From Candidatus Trichofilum aggregatum (GTDB lineage: Bacteria; Chloroflexota; Anaerolineae; Promineifilales; Promineifilaceae), in NCBI GenBank assembly GCA_016716885.1, contig JADJUV010000017.1:1-64000 (forward strand): a DNA stretch of 64,000 nucleotides, in the 5' to 3' direction. The notes below the pieces were generated by a model. That model searched no databases. It saw only the letters and a program-made list of their open reading frames with translations, and was not told where the DNA came from. This document shows positions 46,069-55,379 of this stretch, in pieces; position 1 is the stretch's first letter; every line of letters begins with the position of its first letter. The position numbers and the translations under genes were made by a program.

Positions 46069-47436
46069 TCACTTAAGAATGTAGTAGGTCCCTTTGTTGG
46101 AGCCAATTTTGAGCAGATGGCCCCGATCTACCAGGTCGGACAAGTCGCGGCGCAGGGTTTCTGAGGAGACATCTTCAAAGAGGCGCTGGTACTCCCGATT
46201 GGTGATACTGCCATTCTCGCGCACATAAGACAGGGCACGAGTCTGCCGCTCGTTCATGCTTTGGGCACCACGAGGAACAGCTTTGCGTTCGCGGGTATTG
46301 GTCAGCGTGACGGTGAAAGAATAAGGGGTGTCGCGGAATTTGGGCGGATTATGGCCCGCCTGCACCATATCTTCGATCATGCGGTCAATGCCCAACCCCA
46401 ACTCTTCGATGTAGCCCCATTGGTAAAGGCCATTGACCAGGCGAGGGTTACGCGAGTAATGCTCCTCGACCAGGTTGTCTATGGTGATGTAGCCGGGCAA
46501 CCCACCAGGGCTGATGATCTCCAACCGATCCGCGTACATGCGAATTTCGGTGCGCCGTCCTTTGATGCTGTAATCGCGATGGCAAACGGCGTTGACCAGA
46601 GCTTCACGCACGGCAAAGGGGGGATATTCGGTTAGCTCTTCCCGCTCCAGACTATTAACCACGGCTCCCACGCGCATCTCTTCCCAGGTGATGGCCCAGG
46701 CCCGCTCGATGATGCGGGCCAGGGGGCCACTCAGTTCGTCGCGGCGACCGTAGCCGACACCGCCATCTTCGCCACGTGGCTCGGTGCCCGGAAATTTAAC
46801 GAAGACGAGACCACTTTGGGGCAGGAAGGTCTGCGGCCGCTTACAAAACAGGAGCAAACCTGCTACCGTAGGCGAACCATCATGATCCACCGCCCCAATT
46901 TCAAAGAGCATGTTTTTGAGTGAGGTGGCTTTGGGCGCACCCCGCTGTTCCCGCTTTTCCACATATTCATCCAGAATAGCCCGATCAAAATCCCGTTGGC
47001 TGGCTCCTGGCACAACCTGGGTTTCAAAATCGTTGGCATCTTTGGTGCTGGCGAGTTGGTGGATTTCCTGACCGGAGAGGGGGCGGTTGCTGGTGCCACT
47101 GCGGATGAGGGCGCGGCCATCGGCCAGGGTGTGGAGTTCGTTGCTGCGGGCCACCCGGATGCCGATGAGCATTCCCTGGGGGGTGTCTACCTGTTGCCAA
47201 TCACCGCGCACGGGGGGACGACATTGGGACGCGGCCGCGCGGAATGCCCCTTCGGCCTCTTCACCCCAAATTTCGTTGACATAGCGGCCGCTTTCATCCA
47301 GCCCCATGACAATGAGGCCCCCTTCGCCATTGGCAAAGGCCACCAGGCACTCCGCCAACATATCCGGGTCCGCCTCAGCCAAAAATGCCAGTTGTTGGCC
47401 GGGTTGTTTGTTGCCTAACGGGAACTGTGCAGACAT
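46069..47436 (-). CDS. AlbA_2 (Schlafen-type) transcriptional regulator, COG2865-like
   Basis: A 455-residue protein. The AlbA_2/Schlafen domain (about 15-130) shows LAECLVAFANGEGGLIVMGLDESG. An HATPase_c_4-like domain (about 215-390) has FAVREALVNAVCHRDYSIKGRRTEIRMYADRLEIISPGGLPG. A C-terminal winged helix (about 400-455, NREYQRLFEDVSSETLRRDLSDLVDRGHLLKIG) is of the DeoR type. The order is that of COG2865 proteins, often called RecG-like regulators. A nucleic-acid-binding repressor is the likely role. It might act on the TCCCACA cluster just downstream, but that is inference. Confidence 0.87.
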   Translation of the reverse strand: MSAQFPLGNKQPGQQLAFLAEADPDMLAECLVAFANGEGGLIVMGLDESGRYVNEIWGEEAEGAFRAAASQCRPPVRGDWQQVDTPQGMLIGIRVARSNELHTLADGRALIRSGTSNRPLSGQEIHQLASTKDANDFETQVVPGASQRDFDRAILDEYVEKREQRGAPKATSLKNMLFEIGAVDHDGSPTVAGLLLFCKRPQTFLPQSGLVFVKFPGTEPRGEDGGVGYGRRDELSGPLARIIERAWAITWEEMRVGAVVNSLEREELTEYPPFAVREALVNAVCHRDYSIKGRRTEIRMYADRLEIISPGGLPGYITIDNLVEEHYSRNPRLVNGLYQWGYIEELGLGIDRMIEDMVQAGHNPPKFRDTPYSFTVTLTNTRERKAVPRGAQSMNERQTRALSYVRENGSITNREYQRLFEDVSSETLRRDLSDLVDRGHLLKIGSNKGTYYILK

Positions 47437-47451
47437 ACGGCTACGGTCTCC

Positions 47452-50400
47452 TCACAACAACGGCTCTGGCTCATCCATACGCGCCAGCTCCAGCTTCATT
47501 TCCAGACGGCTGAACAGATCATACGCTTTTTGCCATAAGGCGTCACCTTCAGCCTGGTGGCCCTGTCGCCGTTCCGACCAACCCCAGATGCGGTAGAGGC
47601 GGGCCAGGCTGGCTTCCATGCCTTTGTCCATGAAGATGGTTTCACTTTGGCGAAAGCACGCGGCCGCGTCCCCTATCTCTCCCTGTTTGGCTTCCACGGG
47701 TACAGCCTTACCCAACCGATCCATCGTCTGACCTAACACCAGCCAGGCCTTGCCAATACCATCCTTGTCCCCGGCATTGAGGCTCTTCACCAACGCCTGT
47801 TGCGCCGCTGGCAGGGCCTCCGCATCTTGTCCCAACCCCAAATAAGCCAGGGCCAGAAAACGGTGTAATTCGTGTTGGAAAAACCAATCTTTCTCCGCCA
47901 GTTGCAACACATCCCACACATCGGTCAATACCGCATCATAATCACCCAACCCCAGCCGTGCCCCGGCCAGGTTATTGCGATACAACGCTACTCCAGCCCG
48001 GTTGCCAATTTCTTGGGCCATAGCCAGCGCTTCTTCTAACAAGGGTACCGCTTTTTCATAATTGCCTTGCAAACGAGCCGTTTCGCCCAAATTGTTCAAC
48101 ATGCTGGCGGTACTGGAGCGGTTGCCAATTTGTCGCCTAAATTCTAACGCTTGTTCAATATATGGTTCAGCCAAATCAAACCGGCCTAAGGCCACATAAG
48201 CGACCCCAATCAGGTTGCGGCTTTGCGACTTCATCAGCAAATCATCACTGTTCTGACAAAGGGTGAAACATTGATGACCGATGGTCAGTGCCTGCTCCAT
48301 TTCCCCTAACCGGTAGAGTGTCCAGCCACGCCGATATAAAACAGCCGCCAGTTGGGCTTGGGTTAAGGTGTCGGACTGGTGGGCCAACGTTTCCATCTGT
48401 TCCGCTAAATAAAGGGCCTGCTGATATTCACCGTAACGTTCATGAATACGGGCCAGGTTATCATAGGCTTCAACCTGACGAAAAACATCACCCACGGACT
48501 GGGCCAGGGTGAAAAGGGTATGGAAAATGCCGGTGGCCTCAGTGTAACGGGCTTGCAGGCGCAAGGAAATGCCTAAGCCACTCAGTAGACTGCATTGCTG
48601 GGCAATGGGAACTTGTTGACCCTGGTTGTTAACCAGTTCCAGGGCGTGCTGGTAATAGTTGGCGGCGACGGTGTGGGCGTAGGTGGTTTGGGCCTGGCGA
48701 GCGGCCCGTTCGTACCAGCCAATGGCTTCATGTAACAAACCGGCCTGTTCATAATGATGGGCAATGGCCCCAGCATATTCATCTACCCGGCGGCCACTTT
48801 GCTCAACCAGCCACGCGGCCGCGCGCTCATGGAAGCGCCGCCGCCGTGATTTCAGCACACTTTCATAGGTAACTTCATGCAAAATGGCATGTTTGAACAT
48901 GAACTCCGCCGTACCCGCAAAAGCGGGTGACTGACGACGAAAGATAAGCTCTTTGCCTTGTAAGGCGGTCAACCCTTCATTAACCGGTTCACCTGGTTGC
49001 TCCGGTTCTTCTTGGGTTAGATAAGTGACCGCCCCATCCCAAAAAATGCGCCCCACCACCGAAGCCCGTTGCAGGAGTTCACGCTCTGGAAGGGATAGGC
49101 GATCCAGGCGGGCCTGTAACACGCCGGTCAACGTAGGGGGAACCTGCACTTCAGCCAACCGCCCCGGATGCACCCGCCACACCTCGGCCCCGGGCATAAT
49201 GACACCATTCTCGATCATCATTTTGATCAGTTCTTCCATGTAGAACGGGTTACCGGCGGCATTGATGATGACGGTTTCTTGCAAGATCGAAGGGATCGTA
49301 GGCACAAGGCGCAAGATTTCTTGGACCAACCGGCTACTTTCCTCACGGGTGAGCGCGTTGAGGGCAACGAGCGGATAACGCTCTTTCCAGGCGGGGCGAT
49401 GTTCAAACAGGTTGGTGCGGGTCAGGGCTAAAATGAGGACGGGATATTCGGGAACGTGGCGGGCCAGATGTTCGACGAGGTCCAGCGAGTTGTCGTCGGC
49501 CCAGTGGATGTCTTCCAGGAGAATGAGGACGGGATTGGCGCGGGTCGCGGCCGCGAAAAATTGGCCGATATAAAAGAACGCCCGATCACGAATCTGCCGT
49601 GTATCATCCAACACTCCCCGAATATAGGGACTCTCCGAAAAATCAAACCCCAATAACTGGCCGATAAAATGGGCCTTTTCTAACCCGTTCTCACCCAAAA
49701 TGGTGGCAAAAGCCGTTTCAATCTTATGTCGGGCCACCTGGGGAGCATCACTATCCTGAATTTCCAGGCGGTAGGAAATGAGGTCACGCATGAGGGCATA
49801 GGGCGCATAACGCATCTGCTGATCAGCCCGCCCTTTGAAATAAAGCACCGTCTCTGGTAACGGATCAATCCACTTTTCAAACTCGTACAGCAGGCGCGAC
49901 TTGCCAATACCGGCATCCCCAACGATGGTGAGGAGTTGCAACTTTTGCTGATGAATGGTGCGGTATAGGGCTTCCTGCAATTGCTGAAGCTCGTGTTCAC
50001 GGCCAATCATCTGGGTCTCGATGCCCTCGACCCCCCGGGTGCCGACGCGGAAGGCCCGCGGCCGCACGCGCTGAACCACATACACGCGCAATGAGCCACT
50101 CTTGCCCTTCACAGCCAACAAATTTTGCGGTTGCACATCAAAGATGCCACGCACATGCCGGTAAGTATCATGAGAGATGAGCACTCCCCCCACCGGGGCG
50201 GAGGCTTCCAGGCGGCTAGCCGTGTTTACGGTGTCACCCAAGGCCGTAAATTCGCCGGTGCTGCCCACCTGGCCCAACAAAACAGGCCCGGTGTTCAGAC
50301 CAATCCGCATGGCAAAATCCATACCGGCAGGGATGCCTGGCTCGGTTGACCAGTGGCGGATGGCTTGTTGCATAGCCAACGCCGCTCTCACGGCCTGCTC

Positions 50401-50784
50401 GGGATCATCTTCCTGGGCTGTGTCTACTCCCCACAAGGCCATCACCCCGTCACCCATGTGTTTGTCAATGCGGCCGCGGTGCGTGGTGATGATATGGTCT
50501 ATCCGTTGCCAGAAGCGGTTAAGCAGAATCGTCACATCTTCAGCGTCCATCATTTCGCTCATGGCCGTGAAGTTGGGAATATCGGCAAAAAGAACCGTAA
50601 CCTGTTTACGCTGTTGGTTAACCGGATGAGGGGAAAGTTGGGCCAGTTGTTGGCGCAAGGCGGCCACAGACGCCTCAACCACATCATCGCCCAGGATGGC
50701 ACGTTGCGCGGTTAGCGTCAGAATAGCTTGCTCCAGGCGGGCACGTTGATCGTCAGTCACGGTGTTATAGATGGAGAGTAACAT
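47452..50784 (-). CDS. Class III nucleotide cyclase-AAA-TPR signalling protein
   Basis: About 1110 residues. The class III cyclase domain (about 50-240) contains VTVLFADIPNFT and HMGDGVMALWG with both metal-binding Asp residues, and GEFTALGDTVNTASRLE. A STAND/AAA module follows with Walker A GDAGIGKSRLLYEFEK and Walker B ILLEDIHWADDNSLD. Ten or more TPR-like repeats occupy the C-terminal half (for example GRFDLAEPYIEQALEFRRQI and GNYEKAVPLLEEALAMAQEI). This is a large cytoplasmic sensor-effector. The start at 50784 overlaps the end of birA by 20 bp; a GTG at about 50763 is an alternative. Confidence 0.88.
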   Translation of the reverse strand: MLLSIYNTVTDDQRARLEQAILTLTAQRAILGDDVVEASVAALRQQLAQLSPHPVNQQRKQVTVLFADIPNFTAMSEMMDAEDVTILLNRFWQRIDHIITTHRGRIDKHMGDGVMALWGVDTAQEDDPEQAVRAALAMQQAIRHWSTEPGIPAGMDFAMRIGLNTGPVLLGQVGSTGEFTALGDTVNTASRLEASAPVGGVLISHDTYRHVRGIFDVQPQNLLAVKGKSGSLRVYVVQRVRPRAFRVGTRGVEGIETQMIGREHELQQLQEALYRTIHQQKLQLLTIVGDAGIGKSRLLYEFEKWIDPLPETVLYFKGRADQQMRYAPYALMRDLISYRLEIQDSDAPQVARHKIETAFATILGENGLEKAHFIGQLLGFDFSESPYIRGVLDDTRQIRDRAFFYIGQFFAAATRANPVLILLEDIHWADDNSLDLVEHLARHVPEYPVLILALTRTNLFEHRPAWKERYPLVALNALTREESSRLVQEILRLVPTIPSILQETVIINAAGNPFYMEELIKMMIENGVIMPGAEVWRVHPGRLAEVQVPPTLTGVLQARLDRLSLPERELLQRASVVGRIFWDGAVTYLTQEEPEQPGEPVNEGLTALQGKELIFRRQSPAFAGTAEFMFKHAILHEVTYESVLKSRRRRFHERAAAWLVEQSGRRVDEYAGAIAHHYEQAGLLHEAIGWYERAARQAQTTYAHTVAANYYQHALELVNNQGQQVPIAQQCSLLSGLGISLRLQARYTEATGIFHTLFTLAQSVGDVFRQVEAYDNLARIHERYGEYQQALYLAEQMETLAHQSDTLTQAQLAAVLYRRGWTLYRLGEMEQALTIGHQCFTLCQNSDDLLMKSQSRNLIGVAYVALGRFDLAEPYIEQALEFRRQIGNRSSTASMLNNLGETARLQGNYEKAVPLLEEALAMAQEIGNRAGVALYRNNLAGARLGLGDYDAVLTDVWDVLQLAEKDWFFQHELHRFLALAYLGLGQDAEALPAAQQALVKSLNAGDKDGIGKAWLVLGQTMDRLGKAVPVEAKQGEIGDAAACFRQSETIFMDKGMEASLARLYRIWGWSERRQGHQAEGDALWQKAYDLFSRLEMKLELARMDEPEPLL

Positions 50785-51592
50785 CACCAGCGGTAATCGT
50801 GTGCAATTGCCCTTGGGCGTCACGCACCAGCAAATGGCCCCATTCATTGGTTGTCTCAGCTACGCCCTCGATCTTTTCGGCCTCTCCCACATCAATGGAG
50901 ACGGGTTGGCCGAGGGTAACGAGTAGGGCATTCCAGGCTGGTTGGGGCGAGATATTTTGCGCGGCCGCGTTATACCCACTTTCTAATTCTCGTAGAACAC
51001 TCGACAACAGGCGAAGTCGGGATACCGGCTCACCCAACTCTACCAGCAGGCTGGTAGGGGGCACAATGGCGGTGGGGGGTAAAGCGCCAGCCGGAAGGTT
51101 GACATTGATGCCCAGGCCCAAAACAGCATTTCGCACTTTGCTACCATCGCCGAAATCACATTCCAGCAATAGGCCACCGAGTTTGTACCAGTGACCATTA
51201 CGGACGACGACCAGATCATTGGGCCATTTGAGACGTACATCCAGGTCGGTTGTGGTGCTGATAGCCTTCGCGGCCGCGATGCCCCCCAACATGGTCAGCC
51301 AATGGGCCTGTTCAGGGGGCCAGCCCAGGCGAAACAGCACAGAGAACATGAGCGAGGCCTGGGGTGGAGAAAACCAGCGACGATCAAGGCGGCCGCGGCC
51401 GTGGGTCTGAAAATCAGTAATCACCATGAACCCGTGAGGCATAAGCATCCCCGAATGTCCGGTGATCCGGTCGCGCAAATAATCATTGGTTGAATCAATG
51501 ACTGGGAAATATTCAAAGTGCCGCCCCAGCCAATTCGTTTGAATTGCTGAAGTAAGAACTGTTTCGTTCAAAGGTTCATTCATAAAACACAC
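50765..51592 (-). CDS. birA: Biotin-[acetyl-CoA-carboxylase] ligase, monofunctional
   Basis: Attaches biotin to the carboxyl-carrier protein of biotin-dependent carboxylases in two ATP-using steps. The 275-residue protein has GRGRLDRRWFSPPQASLMFSV (biotinyl-AMP loop), KWPNDLVV (biotin site) and the C-terminal SH3-like domain (PVSIDVGEAEKIEGVAETTNEWG). It lacks the N-terminal helix-turn-helix of the E. coli repressor form, so it is the enzyme-only type. ATG 51583, three codons in, is an equally good start. It overlaps the cyclase gene. Confidence 0.93.
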   Translation of the reverse strand: MCFMNEPLNETVLTSAIQTNWLGRHFEYFPVIDSTNDYLRDRITGHSGMLMPHGFMVITDFQTHGRGRLDRRWFSPPQASLMFSVLFRLGWPPEQAHWLTMLGGIAAAKAISTTTDLDVRLKWPNDLVVVRNGHWYKLGGLLLECDFGDGSKVRNAVLGLGINVNLPAGALPPTAIVPPTSLLVELGEPVSRLRLLSSVLRELESGYNAAAQNISPQPAWNALLVTLGQPVSIDVGEAEKIEGVAETTNEWGHLLVRDAQGQLHTITAGDVTLHL

Positions 51593-51619
51593 AAGCTGGA
51601 GATGTCCAGTTTTCCGTAC

Positions 51620-52396
51620 TCACGCCGTTTTGTTCAATTGAGCCAGAATCGGTAACAACTCAGTCAGGCGCGTAATTGTATGATGGGGACAGATGCCATT
51701 CAAATCACGTTCCAGGTTATGCGGTTTCAGCAACACACTAACCATACCCACCTCGTTAGCCCCGGCAATATCATTGGCTGGGCGGTCACCCACAAAAACA
51801 GCTTGCCCTGGTTCCAAATCCAACAGTCCCAACATGCGCCAGAAGATGGCCGGATGAGGTTTCATGTAGCCGGTATCACCAGAAGTAATCCGGGCCGGAA
51901 AATAATCTAGCAACCCATAATGCTTTAATTCAATATCCCGCATCCACATAGGGTGGGAAGAATTGGTTATCAAACCCAGTGCATACCCCTGCTGGCGCAA
52001 CGTTTCCAATACGGCCAGGGTGTCCTCAAACAAGATCACCCCAGGGAACGGCTCCCAGTTGTAAGCATGCAACAACGTTTCCAGATTGATGGATGCCAGA
52101 TCAAGGTTCAGTTCGGTCAATAATTGTTGCCACACCTGACGAAAGCTTACACCACGCCAGCTTTCTTTAGCCGCCTGCCACGAGGCAACGGATAACTCAT
52201 ACAAACGCTCGCCAAATTCAGCCGGCGTGAGGGAGATGGTGTGACCTAGATCCACCAGGTGCTGATAGACAGCCTCATTGCGGGGCTGGACAAACGCTTG
52301 CCAACTGCTGGCCTGAGCCGACCAATCTATAAGTGTGTCATCTAGATCAAAAATGACGGCACGAATGGGTGAGGGTGAAGGGGTGGATGAAGTCAT
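51620..52396 (-). CDS. HAD-superfamily hydrolase
   Basis: A 258-residue phosphatase-like protein. Motif I is AVIFDLDDTLIDWS with the nucleophile Asp. Motif II is ALGLITNSSHP (Thr/Ser). MKPHPAIFWRML contains the motif III Lys, and AVFVGDRPANDIAGANEVG is motif IV with two acidic residues. The helical cap lies between motifs I and II (subfamily I). The substrate is probably a small phosphorylated metabolite. No octamer lies within the gene. Confidence 0.88.
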   Translation of the reverse strand: MTSSTPSPSPIRAVIFDLDDTLIDWSAQASSWQAFVQPRNEAVYQHLVDLGHTISLTPAEFGERLYELSVASWQAAKESWRGVSFRQVWQQLLTELNLDLASINLETLLHAYNWEPFPGVILFEDTLAVLETLRQQGYALGLITNSSHPMWMRDIELKHYGLLDYFPARITSGDTGYMKPHPAIFWRMLGLLDLEPGQAVFVGDRPANDIAGANEVGMVSVLLKPHNLERDLNGICPHHTITRLTELLPILAQLNKTA

Positions 52397-52540
52397 AGTG
52401 GTAAGGGGAAATCGTTAATAAAGATAATGTGTTGGTTTGGAAGGGCCAAACAAGGGTCCTGAGAAAATAGGTGGCAGGTTGCAGGTGATGAGTTCCACCG
52501 AGATGCACACGAATTTTTCTGGCTTTACCGGGTTTATCAG

Positions 52541-52592
52541 AGGAGTGGAGACTTCAGTCGGAACGTCTCGACCGGCTAAAGCCTCGACTCCT
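52541..52592. repeat. Imperfect 21-bp hairpin
   Basis: AGGAGTGGAGACTTCAGTCGG (52541-52561) pairs with the segment at 52572-52592 (CCGGCTAAAGCCTCGACTCC) with several wobble or mismatched positions. It resembles small mobile hairpins but is single-copy here. It lies in the 52397-52768 gap with repeat E. Confidence 0.6.
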
Positions 52593-52654
52593 GACCTTTC
52601 TCTTAAGGGCTAAACAAGGGCAACATGATTAAGGTATCGGTCGATCTTCGCTTA

Positions 52655-52717
52655 AGTGCCTGGCACGGGGCGGGAAGTCTCGTCATGTTCAGGTTTGCCT
52701 GCCCCGGGCCAGGCACT
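52655..52717. repeat. Hairpin repeat family E, copy 2
   Basis: AGTGCCTGGCACGGGGC (52655-52671) and GCCCCGGGCCAGGCACT (52701-52717) form a 17-bp stem with one mismatch. The right flank, read in reverse, matches the left flank of copy 1 (GGGTGTGTTTC), so this copy is inverted. It sits 50 bp from the homoserine dehydrogenase stop. Confidence 0.8.
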
Positions 52718-52768
52718 GAGTGTTCCATTCTACGTGAAACACACCCTTTGCTTAATCCGCGATCCTTC

Positions 52769-53848
52769 TCAGGCGGCTTGAACAGTGCCATACAGTTCTC
52801 GTGCCAGATCGATCATATCACCCAGAACACCGGCCGCGGTCATATCTACACCGGCCCCTTTGCCCGCCAGGAGTAGGGGTGGGTCGTTGTAATAATCGGT
52901 CTGGAAGCTGATGTATTTGAGGCCAGCCTGGGGGCTGTTTTGGGCGAGGGGTTTGAGGCCCACGGAGCCGCCCTGGGGGGTGACTTCACCGACGAAGCGC
53001 AGAATTTGACCGTTCGCGGCCGCGTTCCCTACCCGCTCACGGAAATCATCATCCAGGTCTGCGGCCGCGTGCATAAACTCAGCGACCGATAACCCGGCCA
53101 TCTCCGCCGGATAGAGCGATTCCACAGTGAAATCACCCTCTTCCAGCGGCCAGCCCGCCATGCGCCCCAAAATCATCACCTTACGCAAAACATCGCGGCC
53201 GCCTAAATCTTCGCGGGGGTCCGGCTCGGTGTACCCTTTGGCCTTCGCCTCGGCCAGGGCCTCCGAAAAGCGTTGCCCGGCGTCCATCTGGCTACAGAGA
53301 AACCCCAACGTGCCGCTCATCTGCCCTTCAATGTGGTGAATGGCATCCTGCGTGTCCAACAGGTAACGCAGGGTGGCAATAACCGGCTGACCACCACCCA
53401 CGGTAGATTCGTGGCGGATGCGTGGGTTGTTAAAATACCGTTGGGCGGTGGCCCAGGGGCCAGCAAACGCCTTTTTGTTGGCAAGAGCGGCGCTGTACCC
53501 CAGGTCCAGGGCGCAGTTCAGCGTCGGTTCTAGCCCATCTTCGGCGGTTACGTCTACCAGAATGAGGTCGCGCAAACCCGCCGCGTAAGCTGTCTCTAAC
53601 ATTTGTGGGGCCGGGGGACGGGCTTCGGCAAAACGTTGTCCGGCTTCTTTGTGGGCTACCAGGGCCAAAAGTTGTGGGTCGGTCAGACCGGTGGGTTGCC
53701 AGACCCAACCCTGGCTATCGGTGACGGCAACGACATTAAACTGGCATTGGTTACGCCGGGCAAAGGTGTCGCGGCCGCGGACGATCTGCCGAATCAAGGC
53801 ACGCCCCACTCCCCCAGACCCCAAAAGAACGATGGCGATTTGTTTCAT
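52769..53848 (-). CDS. hom: Homoserine dehydrogenase
   Basis: Reduces aspartate semialdehyde to homoserine in Thr/Met synthesis. The 359-residue form lacks an ACT domain. The nucleotide-binding start is IAIVLLGSGGVGRALIRQIV, followed by AALANKKAFAGPW, the active-site region HESTVGGGQPVIATLRYLL, and the signature GYTEPDPREDLGGRDVLRKVMILGR with the catalytic Lys/Asp. The C-terminal GKGAGVDMTAAGVLGDMIDLA closes the NADP site. No threonine-pathway partner gene is adjacent. Confidence 0.93.
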   Translation of the reverse strand: MKQIAIVLLGSGGVGRALIRQIVRGRDTFARRNQCQFNVVAVTDSQGWVWQPTGLTDPQLLALVAHKEAGQRFAEARPPAPQMLETAYAAGLRDLILVDVTAEDGLEPTLNCALDLGYSAALANKKAFAGPWATAQRYFNNPRIRHESTVGGGQPVIATLRYLLDTQDAIHHIEGQMSGTLGFLCSQMDAGQRFSEALAEAKAKGYTEPDPREDLGGRDVLRKVMILGRMAGWPLEEGDFTVESLYPAEMAGLSVAEFMHAAADLDDDFRERVGNAAANGQILRFVGEVTPQGGSVGLKPLAQNSPQAGLKYISFQTDYYNDPPLLLAGKGAGVDMTAAGVLGDMIDLARELYGTVQAA

Positions 53849-53984
53849 AATTCACTCATAGATGGCATAAACAGGCAGATGAGTACCTTACGAGTCAACT
53901 TCTTGACCAGTTATAGCTGTTCAGACAATCATTTGGGGTCTTGGTTTGTAGTGACCGCTTTAGCGGGCTAGCACCAGCCCGCTA

Positions 53985-54270
53985 ATGGAAGTTAAGAAAT
54001 TAAACCGGTAACAGTCGCCATGTCATGCTGAGGTCCGCCGAAGCATCCCGTTCACCTGGCTTGTCGGGATTCTTCCTCGAAGACTCGTCAGAATGACAGT
54101 TAAAGCGTTTCGGTCAATTACCGAATCAATTAATGAAAATTGTGTCTATTCAGGTGCGTTCCACGCTCGGCGTGGTCCCGGCGACGCTCTGGTCGTATTG
54201 GACAGAGCGTCCCAGGAAACCTCCACGCCGGGAATGAGTCGTGACACCTGAATAGTTACGAAAATTCATA
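53985..54270. mobile_element. MITE-like element family F, copy 1
   Basis: It starts ATGGAAGTTAAGAAATTAAA and contains GTCATGCTGAGGTCC and CAGAATGAC as an internal imperfect inverted repeat. It matches 63233-63406 throughout, except for an extra 118-bp insert at 54142-54259 plus its duplicated target. It has no coding capacity. It sits in the right arm of a family A hairpin. Confidence 0.75.
54142..54259. mobile_element. 118-bp MITE-like insertion with 7-bp target duplication
   Basis: It is flanked by direct repeats GAAAATT (54135-54141 and 54260-54266). The related site at 63395-63401 has a single GAATATT and no insert. The ends are inverted repeats: GTGTCTATTCAGGTG and the complement of CACCTGAATAGTTAC (13 of 15 match). 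An internal ACGCTCTG...CAGAGCGT stem is present. It has no coding capacity, so it would need a transposase from elsewhere. Confidence 0.8.
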
Positions 54271-54308
54271 AGCGGTCACTACAAACAAAATCTCTTTCTT
54301 GAAAGCTA

Positions 54309-54411
54309 TAGCAAGAAGTTTAACCGCAGATTCTGGGGATTAACGCAGATTCTTTAATCAGCGAAAATCGGCGTTAATCGGCGGATAAATTTTCTGGTTT
54401 ATCCAGGTTAG
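54309..54411 (+). repeat. Dispersed repeat family C, copy 2
   Basis: GAAGTTTAACCGCAGATTC through TTTTCTGGTTTATCCAGG. It is the near-identical reverse complement of 18662-18765. It runs up to the stop of the secreted protein gene at 54408. Confidence 0.8.
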
Positions 54412-55196
54412 GGGATGGTAACGGCAATTTCCGGTGACAACGAATGCCAGGTTCCGGCACCACTTTTGCAGGCATTATACGTTTCAAAACAGACGGCCAG
54501 ACGCAAGGTGTAACTACCACTTTCAGACAGGCGAATGTTGTCTTCATGCGTTAAACCATTGGCGGGCACCCCATCACCTGGGTTGCCACCCCAACTGACC
54601 TGCACCATATCCACCCGATCATTCCCCCCTTTTCGCGGCATGACACCTAACGCCCCAAATTCAACCAGACCACCGGTGCTATTACTTACGGTAAATTCAA
54701 ACCATATTTGCTGGTTGACCCCGTAAACCGAGCGTGGTTGCAATGCAAAGTGGCTGGCAACCAATCCGGCAACCCCAATGGGGGGTGGTGGGGGCGTGTT
54801 GGTCGGTGGTATGGGGGTGTTGGTGCTGGTAGCCGGAATAAAGGGGCGGGGTGTATTGGTGGGCGGCAGAGCCGTTTCTGTCGCTGTGGGAATGGGTGTT
54901 TCGGTGGCAATGGGGGTGTCGGTGGGGATAGGCGTGGCCGTAGCCGGTAAGGGTGTGTCGGTGGGCAAAACGACCACGGCTGGCGCAGGCAAGGTGGCTG
55001 ATGTGGCGGTAGCCGGAATGGGCGAGGGGGTCAGGGTCGCGGCCGCGATGGCCGTGCCCGTAACGTTGGCCGCTATGGGTTCATTACTCTCCGAACTACT
55101 GTCTCGAACCAGTAGCACACCAGCCACTAACAATAAACCAATCAAAATCACGCCCAGCACAGCCAGGAGTATGGTTAACATCTTGTTTGTTTGCAT
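54408..55196 (-). CDS. Membrane-anchored Thr/Pro-rich secreted protein with Ig-like domain
   Basis: A 262-residue protein. ATG 55196 has GGAG at good spacing. A signal anchor at about 6-30 (LTILLAVLGVILIGLLLVAG) leads to a long extracytoplasmic spacer of TxTP repeats (TPIPTDTPIATETPIPTATE, to about 140), probably extended and possibly glycosylated. The C-terminal 110 residues form a beta-sandwich-like domain (NQQIWFEFTVSNSTGGLVEF, RLSESGSYTLRLAVCFETYNACKSG) that may bind ligand at the surface. The function is unknown; the architecture is common in Anaerolineae surface proteins. Confidence 0.78.
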   Translation of the reverse strand: MQTNKMLTILLAVLGVILIGLLLVAGVLLVRDSSSESNEPIAANVTGTAIAAATLTPSPIPATATSATLPAPAVVVLPTDTPLPATATPIPTDTPIATETPIPTATETALPPTNTPRPFIPATSTNTPIPPTNTPPPPPIGVAGLVASHFALQPRSVYGVNQQIWFEFTVSNSTGGLVEFGALGVMPRKGGNDRVDMVQVSWGGNPGDGVPANGLTHEDNIRLSESGSYTLRLAVCFETYNACKSGAGTWHSLSPEIAVTIP

Positions 55197-55319
55197 AAAC
55201 ACTCCATATTAAGGTCGGAATGTTGTTCCGGCCTCAAAGTCATAAAATCGAAGGTTGATTATACCGTTGGGAGGGGCCTGGGCAACCTGATAGAATCGGT
55301 GAACCGTGAGAAGTGAACC

Positions 55320-55372
55320 GTACTCAGCAACTCGAAACCCGAAACTCGAAACTCGAAACTCAAAACCCCAGG
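55320..55372. repeat. CTCGAAACTCGAAACTC simple repeat
   Basis: Heptamer-like ACTCGAA/ACCCGAA tandem copies lie upstream of the DUF1028 gene. The words are shared with 20803-20884 and with 56330-56382 (ACTCGCC/ACTCGGA runs) before the thioesterase gene. Confidence 0.7.
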
Positions 55373-55379
55373 AGTCCCC

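Larger units (their letters stand above)
53945..54285. repeat. Hairpin repeat family A, copy 2, interrupted by element F
   Basis: The left arm and loop (53945-53984) match the perfect hairpin at 13759-13814. The right arm is split: AGCCCGCTA is followed by 286 bp of foreign sequence before AGCGGTCACTACAAA resumes at 54271-54285. The rest of 53849-54407 holds no gene. Confidence 0.85.

Noticed and set aside
52733..52743. ACGTGAAACAC as a third parS
   Set aside because: Only half of the palindrome is present; the left half does not match.
53849..54407. Possible small gene between hom and the secreted protein
   Set aside because: The whole stretch is accounted for by repeats A, F, C and the 118-bp insert.
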